Shown one piece after another: positions 52,172-61,060 of a stretch of DNA of 64,000 nt (its first letter is position 1; each line of letters opens with the position of its first letter). A program made the position numbers and the translations under genes. The stretch comes from Cognatilysobacter claricitrinus. GTDB lineage: Bacteria > Pseudomonadota > Gammaproteobacteria > Xanthomonadales > Xanthomonadaceae. The DNA lies in NCBI RefSeq assembly GCF_045866565.1, contig NZ_BAAFZV010000002.1:1364001-1428000 (forward strand), given 5' to 3'. The notes under the pieces were generated by a model, which saw only the letters and a program-made list of their open reading frames with translations, had not been told where the DNA came from and did no database searches.

Positions 52172-53164
52172 ATGCGCATCGGCCCCTACGGGATCGCGCC
52201 CCGCGTGATCCTCGCGCCCATGGCGGGCGTTACCGACAAACCATTCCGGCTGCTTTGCAAGCAGCTGGGCGCCGGGCTGTGCGTGTCCGAAATGACGACG
52301 TCGGACCCGCGTTTCTGGACGACGTCGAAGTCGCGCCACCGCATGGACCACGTCGACGAGCCGGCGCCCATCAGCGTGCAGATCGCCGGCACCGTGCCCG
52401 AGGTGATGGCCGACGCCGCGCGCCACAACGTCGAGCACGGCGCGCAGATCATCGACATCAACATGGGCTGCCCGGCCAAGAAGGTCTGCAACGCGTGGGC
52501 GGGTTCGGCACTGATGCGCGACGAGGCGCTGGTCGGTCGCATTCTCGAAGCCGTGGTCAATGCAGTGGACGTGCCCGTCACGTTGAAGATCCGCACTGGC
52601 TGGGCCGCGGACGCGAAGAACGCACTGACCATCGCGCGTATCGCCGAAAGCGCGGGCATCGCCTCGCTCGCGGTCCACGGCCGCACGCGCGACCAGCAAT
52701 ACACGGGGTTCGCCGAGTACGACACGATCGCCGCGGTGAAGGCCGCGCTCTCGATTCCGGTGGTCGCCAACGGCGATGTCGATTCGCCGCGCAAGGCCGC
52801 CGACGTGCTCGCCTACACGGGCTGCGACGCGGTGATGGTCGGCCGCGCGGCGCAGGGCCGGCCGTGGATCTTCCGCGAGATCGCGCATTACCTCGCGACG
52901 GGCGAGGAACTCGCGCCACCGTCGCTGGAGGACGTGCGCGACGTGCTGATGGGTCACCTCGAAGCACTGCACGCGTTCTACGGCGAAGTCTCGGGCGTGC
53001 GCATCGCGCGCAAGCATCTGGGCTGGTACGCCAAGGACCGGCCCGAGAACGCCGCGTTCCGCGCGGTGGTCAACCGCGCCGAGACGGCCGAGGCACAGTT
53101 GCGCCTCACCCGCGACTACTTCGACGCGCTCATCGCCGGCGAGCCGGTGCGCGAAGCCGCCTGA
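52172..53164 (+). CDS. dusB: tRNA-dihydrouridine synthase B
   Basis: The 330-residue flavoprotein has the Dus signatures: LAPMAGVTDKPFRLLCKQLG, the active-site cysteine region INMGCPAKKVCNAWAGSALM, TLKIRTGWA, VHGRTRDQQYTG, VVANGDVDSP and VMVGRAAQGRPWIF. INMGCPAKKV is the form seen in DusB. It reduces specific uridines in the tRNA D-loop with FMN and NADPH. E. coli DusB has 321 residues. Often dusB precedes fis; here a methyltransferase follows instead, and fis is not in the window. Confidence 0.94.
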   Translation: MRIGPYGIAPRVILAPMAGVTDKPFRLLCKQLGAGLCVSEMTTSDPRFWTTSKSRHRMDHVDEPAPISVQIAGTVPEVMADAARHNVEHGAQIIDINMGCPAKKVCNAWAGSALMRDEALVGRILEAVVNAVDVPVTLKIRTGWAADAKNALTIARIAESAGIASLAVHGRTRDQQYTGFAEYDTIAAVKAALSIPVVANGDVDSPRKAADVLAYTGCDAVMVGRAAQGRPWIFREIAHYLATGEELAPPSLEDVRDVLMGHLEALHAFYGEVSGVRIARKHLGWYAKDRPENAAFRAVVNRAETAEAQLRLTRDYFDALIAGEPVREAA

Positions 53165-53219
53165 CCTCACGGCAGCTTTCCGCGGCGTCGCGACAATCAC
53201 GCCGATACGGAGATCCGCC

Positions 53220-54053
53220 ATGACCGACGCCGAAACCGACAACGACCACGTCTACCTGCACGGCTTCTCGCGAACGGAGCAGGCGCGCCTCATGCGCCAG
53301 GCGCGGATCGCCGAGTCGACGATCTTCAAGCACATCGACTACTCCGGCGCGCGGCGCGTGCTCGAGGTCGGCAGCGGCGTCGGCGCTCAGACCGAAATCC
53401 TGCTGCGACGGTTCCCGGATCTGCACGTCACGTGCATCGACTTCAGCGAGGCCCAACTCGCGACGGCGCGAACGCATCTCGGCGCGATGTCCTGGCTCGA
53501 CGGCCGCTACGACCTCACCCAGGCCGACGCCACCGACCTGCCCTTCGAGCCGCGCAGCTTCGACGGCGCCTTCCTGTGCTGGGTGCTCGAGCACGTGCCC
53601 TCGCCCGCGCGCGTGCTCAACGAAGTGCGCCGCGTGCTGATGCCGGGCTCGCCGGTCTACATCACGGAAGTGATGAACTCTTCGTTCTTCCTCGACCCGT
53701 ATTCGCCAAACGTCTGGCGCTACTGGATGGCGTTCAACGATTTCCAGCACGAGCACGGCGGCGATCCGTTCGTGGGCGCCAAGCTGGGCAACCTGCTGCT
53801 GGCCGGCGGCTATCGCGACGTCGCGACCGAGGTGAAGACGTTCTACTTCGACAACCGTGAGCCGGCGCGTCGCAAGGTCATGATCGCGTTCTGGGAGGAA
53901 CTGCTGCTGTCGGCGGCCGACAACCTGCTCGAAGCGGGCGCGGTCACGCAGGACATCGTCGACGGCATGCGTCGCGAGATGCACCAGGTGCAGAACGACC
54001 CGAACGCGGTGTTCTTCTATTCGTTCCTGCAGGCGCGGGCGACCGTGTTCTGA
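53220..54053 (+). CDS. SAM-dependent methyltransferase, class I
   Basis: The 277-residue protein has a Rossmann methyltransferase domain: RRVLEVGSGVGAQTEILLRR (motif I), HVTCIDFSEAQLATAR, ADATDLPFEPRSFDGAFLCW and VLEHVPSPARVLNEVRRVLM, typical of methyltransferase 11 proteins. The C-terminal third (about 160-277) is helical and not recognised. The acceptor is unknown. It lies between dusB and metK, so its cofactor is made by the next gene product, which may be coincidence. Confidence 0.85.
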   Translation: MTDAETDNDHVYLHGFSRTEQARLMRQARIAESTIFKHIDYSGARRVLEVGSGVGAQTEILLRRFPDLHVTCIDFSEAQLATARTHLGAMSWLDGRYDLTQADATDLPFEPRSFDGAFLCWVLEHVPSPARVLNEVRRVLMPGSPVYITEVMNSSFFLDPYSPNVWRYWMAFNDFQHEHGGDPFVGAKLGNLLLAGGYRDVATEVKTFYFDNREPARRKVMIAFWEELLLSAADNLLEAGAVTQDIVDGMRREMHQVQNDPNAVFFYSFLQARATVF

Positions 54054-54114
54054 ACCGCCGTTGACCCCGTCCGCGCACGAGCCGGCGCAGAATGCGCGGG
54101 CGGCCGCGAGCCTG

Positions 54115-54160
54115 TATCATGCGCGGCCATCTTTCTATCCGAATACAGGGATATAAGCCG
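54115..54160 (+). promoter_or_regulatory. metK leader: -10 box and SD-covering hairpin
   Basis: TATCAT (54115-54120) is a likely -10. In the leader, TATCC (54136-54140) can pair with GGATA (54149-54153), which overlaps the GGGAT ribosome site of metK. The stem is only five bases. It fits no riboswitch class I know. Confidence 0.35.
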
Positions 54161-55372
54161 ATGTCCAGCTACCTCTTCACCTCCGAATCGGTCTCGGAAG
54201 GCCATCCGGACAAGATCGCCGACCAGATCTCCGACGCCGTCCTCGACGCGATCCTCGCGCAGGACAAGCGCGCCCGCGTGGCCTGCGAGACGATGGTGAA
54301 GACCGGCGCCGCGATCGTCGCCGGCGAAGTCACGACGTCGGCTTGGGTCGACATCGAGTCGCTCGCGCGCAACGTGATCAATGCGATCGGCTACGACAAC
54401 TCGAACGTCGGCTTCGACGGCCACACCTGCGCGATCATCAACATGCTCGGCAAGCAGTCGCCGGACATCGCCGCGGGCGTGGATCGCACCTCGCCTGAAG
54501 AACAGGGTGCGGGCGACCAGGGCCTGATGTTCGGCTTCGCCTGCGACGAAGCGCCGGAGTTCATGCCGGCGCCGCTGTACTACAGCCACCGCCTCGTCGA
54601 GCAGCAGGCGCGCGTTCGCAAGAACGGCACGCTGAACTGGCTGCGCCCGGACGCGAAGTCGCAGGTCACGCTGCGCTATGACGCCAACCACAAGGTGCTC
54701 GGCCTCGACGCCGTGGTGCTGTCGACGCAGCACGACCCGGACATCGCGCAGAAGGACCTCGTCGAGGCCGTCTACGAGGAAATCCTGAAGCCGGTGCTGC
54801 CGGCGGAGTGGCTCGAGAAGCTGCCCAAGCACAAGGTGCACATCAACCCGACCGGCATCTTCGTGATCGGCGGCCCGGTGGGCGACTGCGGCCTGACCGG
54901 TCGCAAGATCATCGTCGACAGCTACGGCGGCATGGCCCGCCACGGCGGCGGCGCGTTCTCGGGCAAGGATCCGTCGAAGGTGGATCGCTCGGCCGCGTAT
55001 GCCGCGCGTTACGTCGCCAAGAACATCGTGGCCGCCGGCCTCGCCGAGCGCTGCGAGGTGCAGGTGTCGTACGCGATCGGCGTTGCCGAGCCGACCTCGA
55101 TCTCGGTCACCACGTTCGGCACCGGCAAGATCTCGGACGACAAGATCGAGCAGCTGATCCGCGCGCACTTCGACCTGCGCCCGTACGGCATCGTCAAGAT
55201 GCTCGACCTGATCCACCCGGTCTACCAGCCCACTGCCGCGTATGGCCACTTCGGCCGCGCGCCGTACGAGCTGACCTACACCGGCCAGGACGGCAAGTCG
55301 GAAACGGCGACGGCGTTCTCGTGGGAGAAGACCGATCGCGCCGACGCGCTGCGCAAGGAAGCCGGCCTCTAA
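54161..55372 (+). CDS. metK: S-adenosylmethionine synthetase
   Basis: The 403-residue enzyme shows the signature motifs: ESVSEGHPDKIADQISDAVL, the GAGDQGLMFGFA hexapeptide region, and the P-loop-like GGGAFSGKDPSKVDRSAAY. It makes SAM from methionine and ATP. The ATG at 54161 gives MSSYLFTSESVSEGHP, the usual start. A terminator follows, so it is a unit of its own, while ahcY and metF lie within 5 kb on the same strand. Confidence 0.97.
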   Translation: MSSYLFTSESVSEGHPDKIADQISDAVLDAILAQDKRARVACETMVKTGAAIVAGEVTTSAWVDIESLARNVINAIGYDNSNVGFDGHTCAIINMLGKQSPDIAAGVDRTSPEEQGAGDQGLMFGFACDEAPEFMPAPLYYSHRLVEQQARVRKNGTLNWLRPDAKSQVTLRYDANHKVLGLDAVVLSTQHDPDIAQKDLVEAVYEEILKPVLPAEWLEKLPKHKVHINPTGIFVIGGPVGDCGLTGRKIIVDSYGGMARHGGGAFSGKDPSKVDRSAAYAARYVAKNIVAAGLAERCEVQVSYAIGVAEPTSISVTTFGTGKISDDKIEQLIRAHFDLRPYGIVKMLDLIHPVYQPTAAYGHFGRAPYELTYTGQDGKSETATAFSWEKTDRADALRKEAGL

Positions 55373-55394
55373 GCCGCTTCGAATGCTTCACCGG

Positions 55395-55422
55395 ACGGGC
55401 CGCGCAAGCGGCCCGTTTCGTT
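55395..55422 (+). terminator. Rho-independent terminator of metK
   Basis: ACGGGCCGC and GCGGCCCGT form a nine-base stem with a GCAA loop, followed by TTCGTTT. Confidence 0.85.
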
Positions 55423-55596
55423 TGGCGGCGCAGGTTGAGCCACGGCCGCTGCGTTAACGGCGTCACGCTGCTGGGTGCGCAGATCACCTGGCCGGCCGGC
55501 TTCAGTCGCGCATTGGTGCGAAAATGCCGCCGCGCCGGCCTGCCCGGCCCTCCACGACCGTCGACTCTCGACGACTCGCTGACCTTCGGTATTCCT

Positions 55597-57195
55597 ATGA
55601 ACGCATCCCACGCCGCCGACGCCGTCGCGGTCGACCCCGCCGCGTCCGACCTCGCCGAGCGCGTGCGAGATGCGACTGCGCTGCTTGCGCGCGTCGCGGC
55701 AGATCGCACCATCCTCGATGCCATTCCGGCCGAGGATCGCGCGCAGCTGCACGCGGTGGTCGCGCAGGTCTACCACCCGGATCCGCGTGCGCGTCGCCAG
55801 CGGCTGAAGGCGCGCGAGCGAGAGCGCAATGCGGAGAACGTGCGTCGCACCGAAGCGTTGCTGGATTCGACCGGCATCCGCGAGCTGCGCCGCAAGCCGG
55901 TGTTCACCACGCCGAACTACTTCCCGCCGAGCGCGCCGGGCCAGCCCATGCTCGAGCTGCAAACGCCGCATGTGTCGACGCCGGAGCGCGAATCGCCCGA
56001 GCTGCTGCACTGCTACGTCTGCAAGCAGAAGTACACGCAGGTGCATCACTTCTACGACCAGCTGTGCCCGTCGTGCGCGGACTTCAATTACTTCAAGCGC
56101 ACGGAGTTGGCCGACCTGACGGGTCGTGTTGCCTTGCTGACCGGTGGCCGCGTCAAGATCGGTTACCAGGCCGGCATGAAGCTGTTGCGCGCCGGTGCAC
56201 GGCTCATCGTCACCACGCGTTTTCCGCGCGATTCGGCGATGCGCTATGCGCAGGAGCCCGACTTCGCCGAGTGGGCGCATCGCCTCGAGATCTTCGGGCT
56301 CGACCTGCGCCACACACCGAGTGTCGAGGCGTTCTGCAGCGAGCTTCTGCGCACGCACGATCGCCTCGACTTCATCATCAACAACGCCTGCCAGACGGTA
56401 CGCCGTCCGCCGGAGTTCTACGCGCACATGATGGCGGGCGAGACCGCCGCGCTGCACGAAGCGCCGGAAGAGATCCGTCGACTCATCGGTCGTTACGAAG
56501 GCCTGCGCAGCTACACGATGCTGCCGGAAGGCGATGCGTCGCAGTCGCTGCTGTCCACGGATGCGAAGGCGTTGCGCGATGCGGCGGGGCTGACGCGTGC
56601 CGCCGAACTCTCGCAGGTGCCGTTGCTCGCCGAGGAACTGCTGGGACAGAAGCACCTTTTCCCGGAAGGCCAGCTCGACCAGGACCTGCAGCAGATCGAC
56701 CTGCGCGGTCGCAATTCGTGGCGTTTGCTGATGCATGAAGTGCCGGCTGTCGAACTGCTGGAGACGCAGCTCGTCAACGCCATCGCACCATTCATCATCA
56801 ATGCGCGCCTGAAGCCGCTGATGTTGCGCACGCCCGGCCACGACAAGCACATCGTCAACGTGTCGGCGGTCGAAGGCCAGTTCTATCGCAACTTCAAGAC
56901 CACCAAGCATCCGCACACGAACATGGCGAAGGCCGCGCTCAACATGATGACGCGCACCTCCGCGGCCGATTACCAGGCCGACGGCATCCACATGAACTCG
57001 GTCGACACCGGCTGGGTGACCGACGAGGATCCGGTGGAGATCGCCGCGCGCAAGGTGGTCGAGGAACGCTTCCACCCACCGCTGGACATCCTCGATGGCG
57101 CGGCGCGCATCGTCGATCCGATCATCCACGGGCTCAACATCGGCGAGCATGTCTGGGGTCAGTTCCTGAAGGACTACAAGCCCACCGACTGGTAA
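55597..57195 (+). CDS. SDR-fold protein with cysteine cluster and non-canonical active site
   Basis: The 532-residue protein has a helical, Arg-rich N-terminal part (about 1-110) and a four-cysteine motif (Cys139, Cys142, Cys157, Cys160, CxxC twice) that looks like a zinc site. A short-chain dehydrogenase/reductase domain follows from about 175: LTGGRVKIGYQAGMKLLRAG is the nucleotide loop, IINNACQ the NNAG-like strand, and VNVSAVEG the serine region. The usual catalytic Tyr-x-x-x-Lys reads Thr441-x-x-x-Lys445. Function is unknown. The ATG at 55597 sits after the metK terminator. It stands between metK and ahcY. Confidence 0.75.
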   Translation: MNASHAADAVAVDPAASDLAERVRDATALLARVAADRTILDAIPAEDRAQLHAVVAQVYHPDPRARRQRLKARERERNAENVRRTEALLDSTGIRELRRKPVFTTPNYFPPSAPGQPMLELQTPHVSTPERESPELLHCYVCKQKYTQVHHFYDQLCPSCADFNYFKRTELADLTGRVALLTGGRVKIGYQAGMKLLRAGARLIVTTRFPRDSAMRYAQEPDFAEWAHRLEIFGLDLRHTPSVEAFCSELLRTHDRLDFIINNACQTVRRPPEFYAHMMAGETAALHEAPEEIRRLIGRYEGLRSYTMLPEGDASQSLLSTDAKALRDAAGLTRAAELSQVPLLAEELLGQKHLFPEGQLDQDLQQIDLRGRNSWRLLMHEVPAVELLETQLVNAIAPFIINARLKPLMLRTPGHDKHIVNVSAVEGQFYRNFKTTKHPHTNMAKAALNMMTRTSAADYQADGIHMNSVDTGWVTDEDPVEIAARKVVEERFHPPLDILDGAARIVDPIIHGLNIGEHVWGQFLKDYKPTDW

Positions 57196-57372
57196 CGGCG
57201 GCGCTGGCGAAGCGGTGTCGTGAGAGGCGGCCTGTTCAAGGACGGCTAGCGCGCGCAGCCAGGTACCGCCGCTTGGGTCTTGGATAAGCGCCCGCGACGA
57301 GACGAGACGAAGCATGACGCTGCGGCGCGTCGGGTTGGCGCCGGGCGTGCGGTTGGCGCGGCGCGGTACAAT
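57196..57372 (+). promoter_or_regulatory. Intergenic region with -10 box before the SAH riboswitch
   Basis: TACAAT at 57367-57372 lies nine bases before the riboswitch and is a likely -10; no convincing -35 stands at the right distance. The rest of the stretch after the SDR gene shows no gene I can support. Confidence 0.45.
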
Positions 57373-57380
57373 GGCCATGC

Positions 57381-57479
57381 CCACCAAGGGGCGCTGCGAC
57401 CGTCGCGCGGATTCCGCGCCGAGCCTTCGACGAAGGCGACGACGGCCAGGCTTGGTGGCGATCTTTCCAACGGCGCCCG
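57381..57479 (+). ncRNA. S-adenosylhomocysteine (SAH) riboswitch
   Basis: CCACCAAG (57381-57388) and CTTGGTGG (57451-57458) form P1. Between them is the conserved GGGGCGCTGCGACC and a variable hairpin ending GCCAGGC. Downstream, AACGGCGCCCG supplies the pseudoknot strand GCGCCC (57473-57478), which can pair with GGGCGC near 57389. This is the SAH aptamer layout. It lies in the ahcY leader, where SAH should turn the hydrolase on. Confidence 0.93.
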
Positions 57480-57533
57480 TGCAGGAACCGAACGCATCGA
57501 CATGCCGGTTCCCTCACGACCACGGAGCTTTCA

Positions 57534-58964
57534 ATGAACGCGATGCCCAAGACCTTCTCGACGGAAGGCGATTACAAAGTTGCCGATATCTCGCTGGCCG
57601 ACTGGGGCCGCAAGGAGATCGACATCGCCGAGCAGGAAATGCCCGGCCTGATGTCGATCCGCAAGAAGTACGCCGCCGCGCAGTCGCTGAAGGGCGTGCG
57701 CGTGACCGGCTCGCTGCACATGACCATCCAGACGGCGGTGCTGATCGAGACGCTGAAGGATCTCGGCGCCGACGTGCGCTGGGCCTCGTGCAACATCTTC
57801 TCGACGCAGGACCATGCGGCCGCCGCGATCGCCGCGTCCGGCACGCCGGTGTTCGCGTGGAAGGGCGAGTCGCTGGAGGAGTACTGGGACTGCACGCTCG
57901 ACGCGCTGACCTTCCCGGGCGGCCTCGGCCCGCAGCTGGTCGTCGACGACGGCGGCGACGTCACCCTGCTCATCCACAAGGGCTACGAGCTCGAAAAGGG
58001 TTCGAAGTGGGTCGACGAGGCGGCCTCCTCGCACGAGGAGCAGGTCATCAAGAACCTGCTCAAGCGCGTCGCCACCGAGCGCCCGGGTTTCTGGCACAAG
58101 GTCGTCGCCGACTGGAAGGGCGTCTCCGAAGAGACGACCACCGGCGTGCACCGCCTGTACAAGCTGGCCGAAGCCGGTGAACTGCTGGTGCCGGCGATCA
58201 ACGTCAACGACTCGGTCACCAAGTCGAAGTTCGACAACCTCTACGGCTGCCGCGAGTCGCTGGCCGACGGCCTGAAGCGCGCGATGGACGTGATGCTCGC
58301 CGGCAAGGTCGCGGTGGTCTGCGGCTACGGCGACGTCGGCAAGGGTTCGGCGCATTCGCTTCGTGCGTACGGCGCGCGCGTGGTCGTCACCGAGATCGAT
58401 CCGATCAACGCCCTGCAGGCCGCGATGGAAGGCTTCGAGGTCAACACTGTCGAGTCCACGCTCGGCCGCGGCGATATCTACGTGACCACTACCGGCAACA
58501 AGGACGTGATCACGCTCGAGCACATGTCGCGCATGAAGGACCAGGCCATCGTCTGCAACATCGGCCACTTCGACAACGAGATCCAGGTCGATGCGCTGAA
58601 CGAGTCGAACGCGGTGCGCCTGAACATCAAGCCGCAGGTCGACAAGTACACGTTCGCGAACGGCAACTCGATCTTCCTGCTGGCCGAAGGCCGCCTGGTG
58701 AACCTCGGCTGCGCCACCGGCCACCCGAGCTTCGTCATGTCGAACTCGTTCTCGAACCAGACGCTCGCGCAGCTGGACCTGTGGGCGAACAAGGCGACGT
58801 ACGAGCCGAAGGTCTACATCCTTTCGAAGAAGCTCGACGAGGAAGTCGCGCGTCTGCACCTGGAAAAGATCGGTGTGAAGCTGACCGTGCTGACCGACGA
58901 CCAGGCCGCGTACCTCGGCGTGGACAAGGACGGCCCGTACAAGCCGGACCACTACCGCTACTGA
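57534..58964 (+). CDS. ahcY: Adenosylhomocysteinase (SAH hydrolase)
   Basis: The 476-residue enzyme shows VTGSLHMTIQTAVLIETL, SCNIFSTQDHAAAAI, the NAD loop VVCGYGDVGKGSA, NIGHFDNEIQ and the C-terminal KPDHYRY, where the penultimate Arg-Tyr reaches the partner subunit's NAD. It splits SAH into adenosine and homocysteine, relieving inhibition of methyltransferases. GGAG (57524-57527) precedes the ATG at 57534. The SAH riboswitch in its leader and a strong terminator make it a self-contained unit. Confidence 0.98.
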   Translation: MNAMPKTFSTEGDYKVADISLADWGRKEIDIAEQEMPGLMSIRKKYAAAQSLKGVRVTGSLHMTIQTAVLIETLKDLGADVRWASCNIFSTQDHAAAAIAASGTPVFAWKGESLEEYWDCTLDALTFPGGLGPQLVVDDGGDVTLLIHKGYELEKGSKWVDEAASSHEEQVIKNLLKRVATERPGFWHKVVADWKGVSEETTTGVHRLYKLAEAGELLVPAINVNDSVTKSKFDNLYGCRESLADGLKRAMDVMLAGKVAVVCGYGDVGKGSAHSLRAYGARVVVTEIDPINALQAAMEGFEVNTVESTLGRGDIYVTTTGNKDVITLEHMSRMKDQAIVCNIGHFDNEIQVDALNESNAVRLNIKPQVDKYTFANGNSIFLLAEGRLVNLGCATGHPSFVMSNSFSNQTLAQLDLWANKATYEPKVYILSKKLDEEVARLHLEKIGVKLTVLTDDQAAYLGVDKDGPYKPDHYRY

Positions 58965-58987
58965 TCGCTCGCGATCGGCGGTGACGG

Positions 58988-59017
58988 AACGGGCGCTTCG
59001 GCGCCCGTTTTGTTTTT
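58988..59017 (+). terminator. Rho-independent terminator of ahcY
   Basis: AACGGGCGC and GCGCCCGTT form a nine-base stem with a TTCG loop, followed by TTGTTTTT. Confidence 0.92.
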
Positions 59018-59277
59018 GCGCAGAGGCGGCGGCGCACAACGGTCGCTCGCCGCGCTAGCGGTCGACTTCGCTTTCGCAGGAGCACATTCGGGCAAGCGGC
59101 AGAACAAGCGGCCGCCTAGCCACGCACGCTGTAATGACGGTGTGAATCACCTCAGTGAAACTGCGGAGGCCCGCACATTCAGTTGCCGTGTTCAAGATGA
59201 TTTTGCGATGAACGGCACGGAGCCCCGTGACGATTGCGCGACGATGGGCCTCGGGGATTCCGAACCGGTGCACGTCA

Positions 59278-59961
59278 GTGAAGCGCTTTCTCGTCGCGGC
59301 GAATATCGCCCTTCTGCTGGTCGCAGGCGCGACGCGCGCGGCCGATGTGCCCGACGTCGACGTCGACAACGCGCACGTGGAGGCCGCTCCGGCGGATCAC
59401 GCTCTGCGCATCAGTGGCGTCATCGGCACGCGCTTCGAGAGCGACGTCCGCGCCGCGCTTGATCGCAATCCGGATACGCGACGCCTCATCGTCAGTGGCC
59501 CCGGTGGCATGCGCGCGCAGGCGTTGCGCGTGGCCGAACTCGCCAATGCACGCGGGCTCGCGGTGCGCGTTTCGGGCCGGTGCGCCAGCGCGTGCGCGCT
59601 GATGTGGGCGGCGGCCAACTCGCGCGAAATGACCTTCGATTCGGGCGTCGGGTTGCACCGCAGCGCACTCGACCCCACGCTGCCCCTGCCCGACCCGTTG
59701 CGCCAGAAGATCATGGCGCGCAATGACCGCCAGACCGACGACGTGCTGCGCCACGCAGGCTTCCCCGAACGCGTGATCGCCGCGGGTGCCTCGACGCCCG
59801 CCACGTCGATGAGCTGGTTCAGCCCGTACGAGCTCAAGACCGGCGGCGTGCCGTTCGTGCTGCTCGACACCTCCGGGCATGCCGCATCGATCGACACGCG
59901 CACAGGCCGGCTGATGAGCGCGATCTCGAGCGACGCGACTCAATCGCACTCCAGGCAATAG
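59278..59961 (+). CDS. Exported ClpP/crotonase-like protein
   Basis: The 227-residue protein has a signal peptide from GTG 59278 (MKRFLVAANIALLLVAGATR). The mature part resembles periplasmic ClpP-fold proteins (COG3904 type): LRISGVIGTRFESDVRAALD, VSGPGGMRAQALRVAEL, then SGRCASACALMWAAA, where the serine after Cys-Ala corresponds to the ClpP nucleophile site, and GLHRS with a possible catalytic histidine. It may be a small envelope protease or an inactive relative. The upstream GTG at 59227 is in frame but would put 17 residues before the signal peptide. Confidence 0.7.
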   Translation: MKRFLVAANIALLLVAGATRAADVPDVDVDNAHVEAAPADHALRISGVIGTRFESDVRAALDRNPDTRRLIVSGPGGMRAQALRVAELANARGLAVRVSGRCASACALMWAAANSREMTFDSGVGLHRSALDPTLPLPDPLRQKIMARNDRQTDDVLRHAGFPERVIAAGASTPATSMSWFSPYELKTGGVPFVLLDTSGHAASIDTRTGRLMSAISSDATQSHSRQ

Positions 59962-60132
59962 CGGCTGGCTGTCGACCGATTCGAGCGGCGCGCGTTCGAC
60001 GCCGGCCACCGCGCCATTCCCGGCTCCGCTGACGCAGAGCGCGTCGGTTCGTGACGCGCGCCACCACGCCACCTGTTTCGCTCCATCGCGATAGAGAGAT
60101 AGAATGCCGCCCATCTTCTCCGTGGGCGCGCC

Positions 60133-60954
60133 ATGGTTCCCGTCAGCTTCGAGTTCTATCCCCCGAAGACGCCCGAGCAGCACGCGCAGCTCGACAAGAC
60201 CGTCGCCAAGCTCCGCACCGAAGGCCCCGAATACGTCAGCGTGACCTTCGGTGCAGGCGGCTCCACGCTCAGCCACACGCCGGAGACCATCCAGAAGCTG
60301 CGCACCGACGGCTTCGACGCCGCGCCGCACATCACCTGCATGGGCGGTTCGCGCGAGGAGATCCGGGGCCTGCTCAAGCTCTACCGCGCACTGGGCGCCA
60401 AGCGGCTGGTGGCGCTGCGCGGCGACCTGCCGTCCGGCATGGTCAGCGCCGGCGAGTTCCGCTATGCCGACGAACTGGTGGCGTTCATCCGCGAGGAAAC
60501 CGGCGACCACTTCCACGTGGAAGTCGCCGCGTATCCGGAAATGCATCCGCAGGCGCGTGATTCGCAGGCCGACCTGCGCAACTTCATCGGCAAGGTGCGC
60601 GCAGGCGCGAACGGCGCGATCACGCAGTACTTCTACAACGCCGACGCGTATTTCCGTTTCGTCGACGACGTGCGTCGCGCCGGCATCGACATCCCCGTCG
60701 TGCCCGGCATCATGCCGATCTCGAACTTCAGCCAGATCCGTCGCTTCTCCGAACTGTGTGGCGCCGAGATCCCGCGCTGGATCGCACAACGCATGCTCGC
60801 GTACGCGGACGACGCCGACAGCGTGCGCGCGTTCGGGGCCGAGGTTGTCGCGCAACTTTGCCGCCGCTTGGTCGAGGGCGGCGCGCCGTCGCTGCACTTC
60901 TACACGTTGAATTTGTCGAAACCGACTCTGAACGTTTTGACGCAAATGCGCTGA
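60133..60954 (+). CDS. metF: 5,10-methylenetetrahydrofolate reductase
   Basis: The 273-residue flavoprotein shows MTHFR motifs: SFEFYPPKTPE at the start, YVSVTFGAGGSTLSHT, HITCMGG, LVALRGDLP, the FAD site AAYPEMHPQA, AGANGAITQYFYNADAYFRF and PGIMPISN. It reduces methylene-THF to methyl-THF, the methyl donor for homocysteine remethylation. The ATG at 60133 gives MVPVSFEFYPP, the usual N terminus. A weak TAGAAT (60100-60105) may be its -10. With ahcY and metK it completes part of the methyl cycle here; metE/metH are not in the window. Confidence 0.95.
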   Translation: MVPVSFEFYPPKTPEQHAQLDKTVAKLRTEGPEYVSVTFGAGGSTLSHTPETIQKLRTDGFDAAPHITCMGGSREEIRGLLKLYRALGAKRLVALRGDLPSGMVSAGEFRYADELVAFIREETGDHFHVEVAAYPEMHPQARDSQADLRNFIGKVRAGANGAITQYFYNADAYFRFVDDVRRAGIDIPVVPGIMPISNFSQIRRFSELCGAEIPRWIAQRMLAYADDADSVRAFGAEVVAQLCRRLVEGGAPSLHFYTLNLSKPTLNVLTQMR

Positions 60955-61060
60955 TTGACCGGATCAGTTCGCTAGCGGTTCAGTTCGAGGGCATCTGTCA
61001 CACTTCGCGTTGACACACACGTTTCGACCATGAACGCACCGAAGTCTGCAGGTGCGTGCC

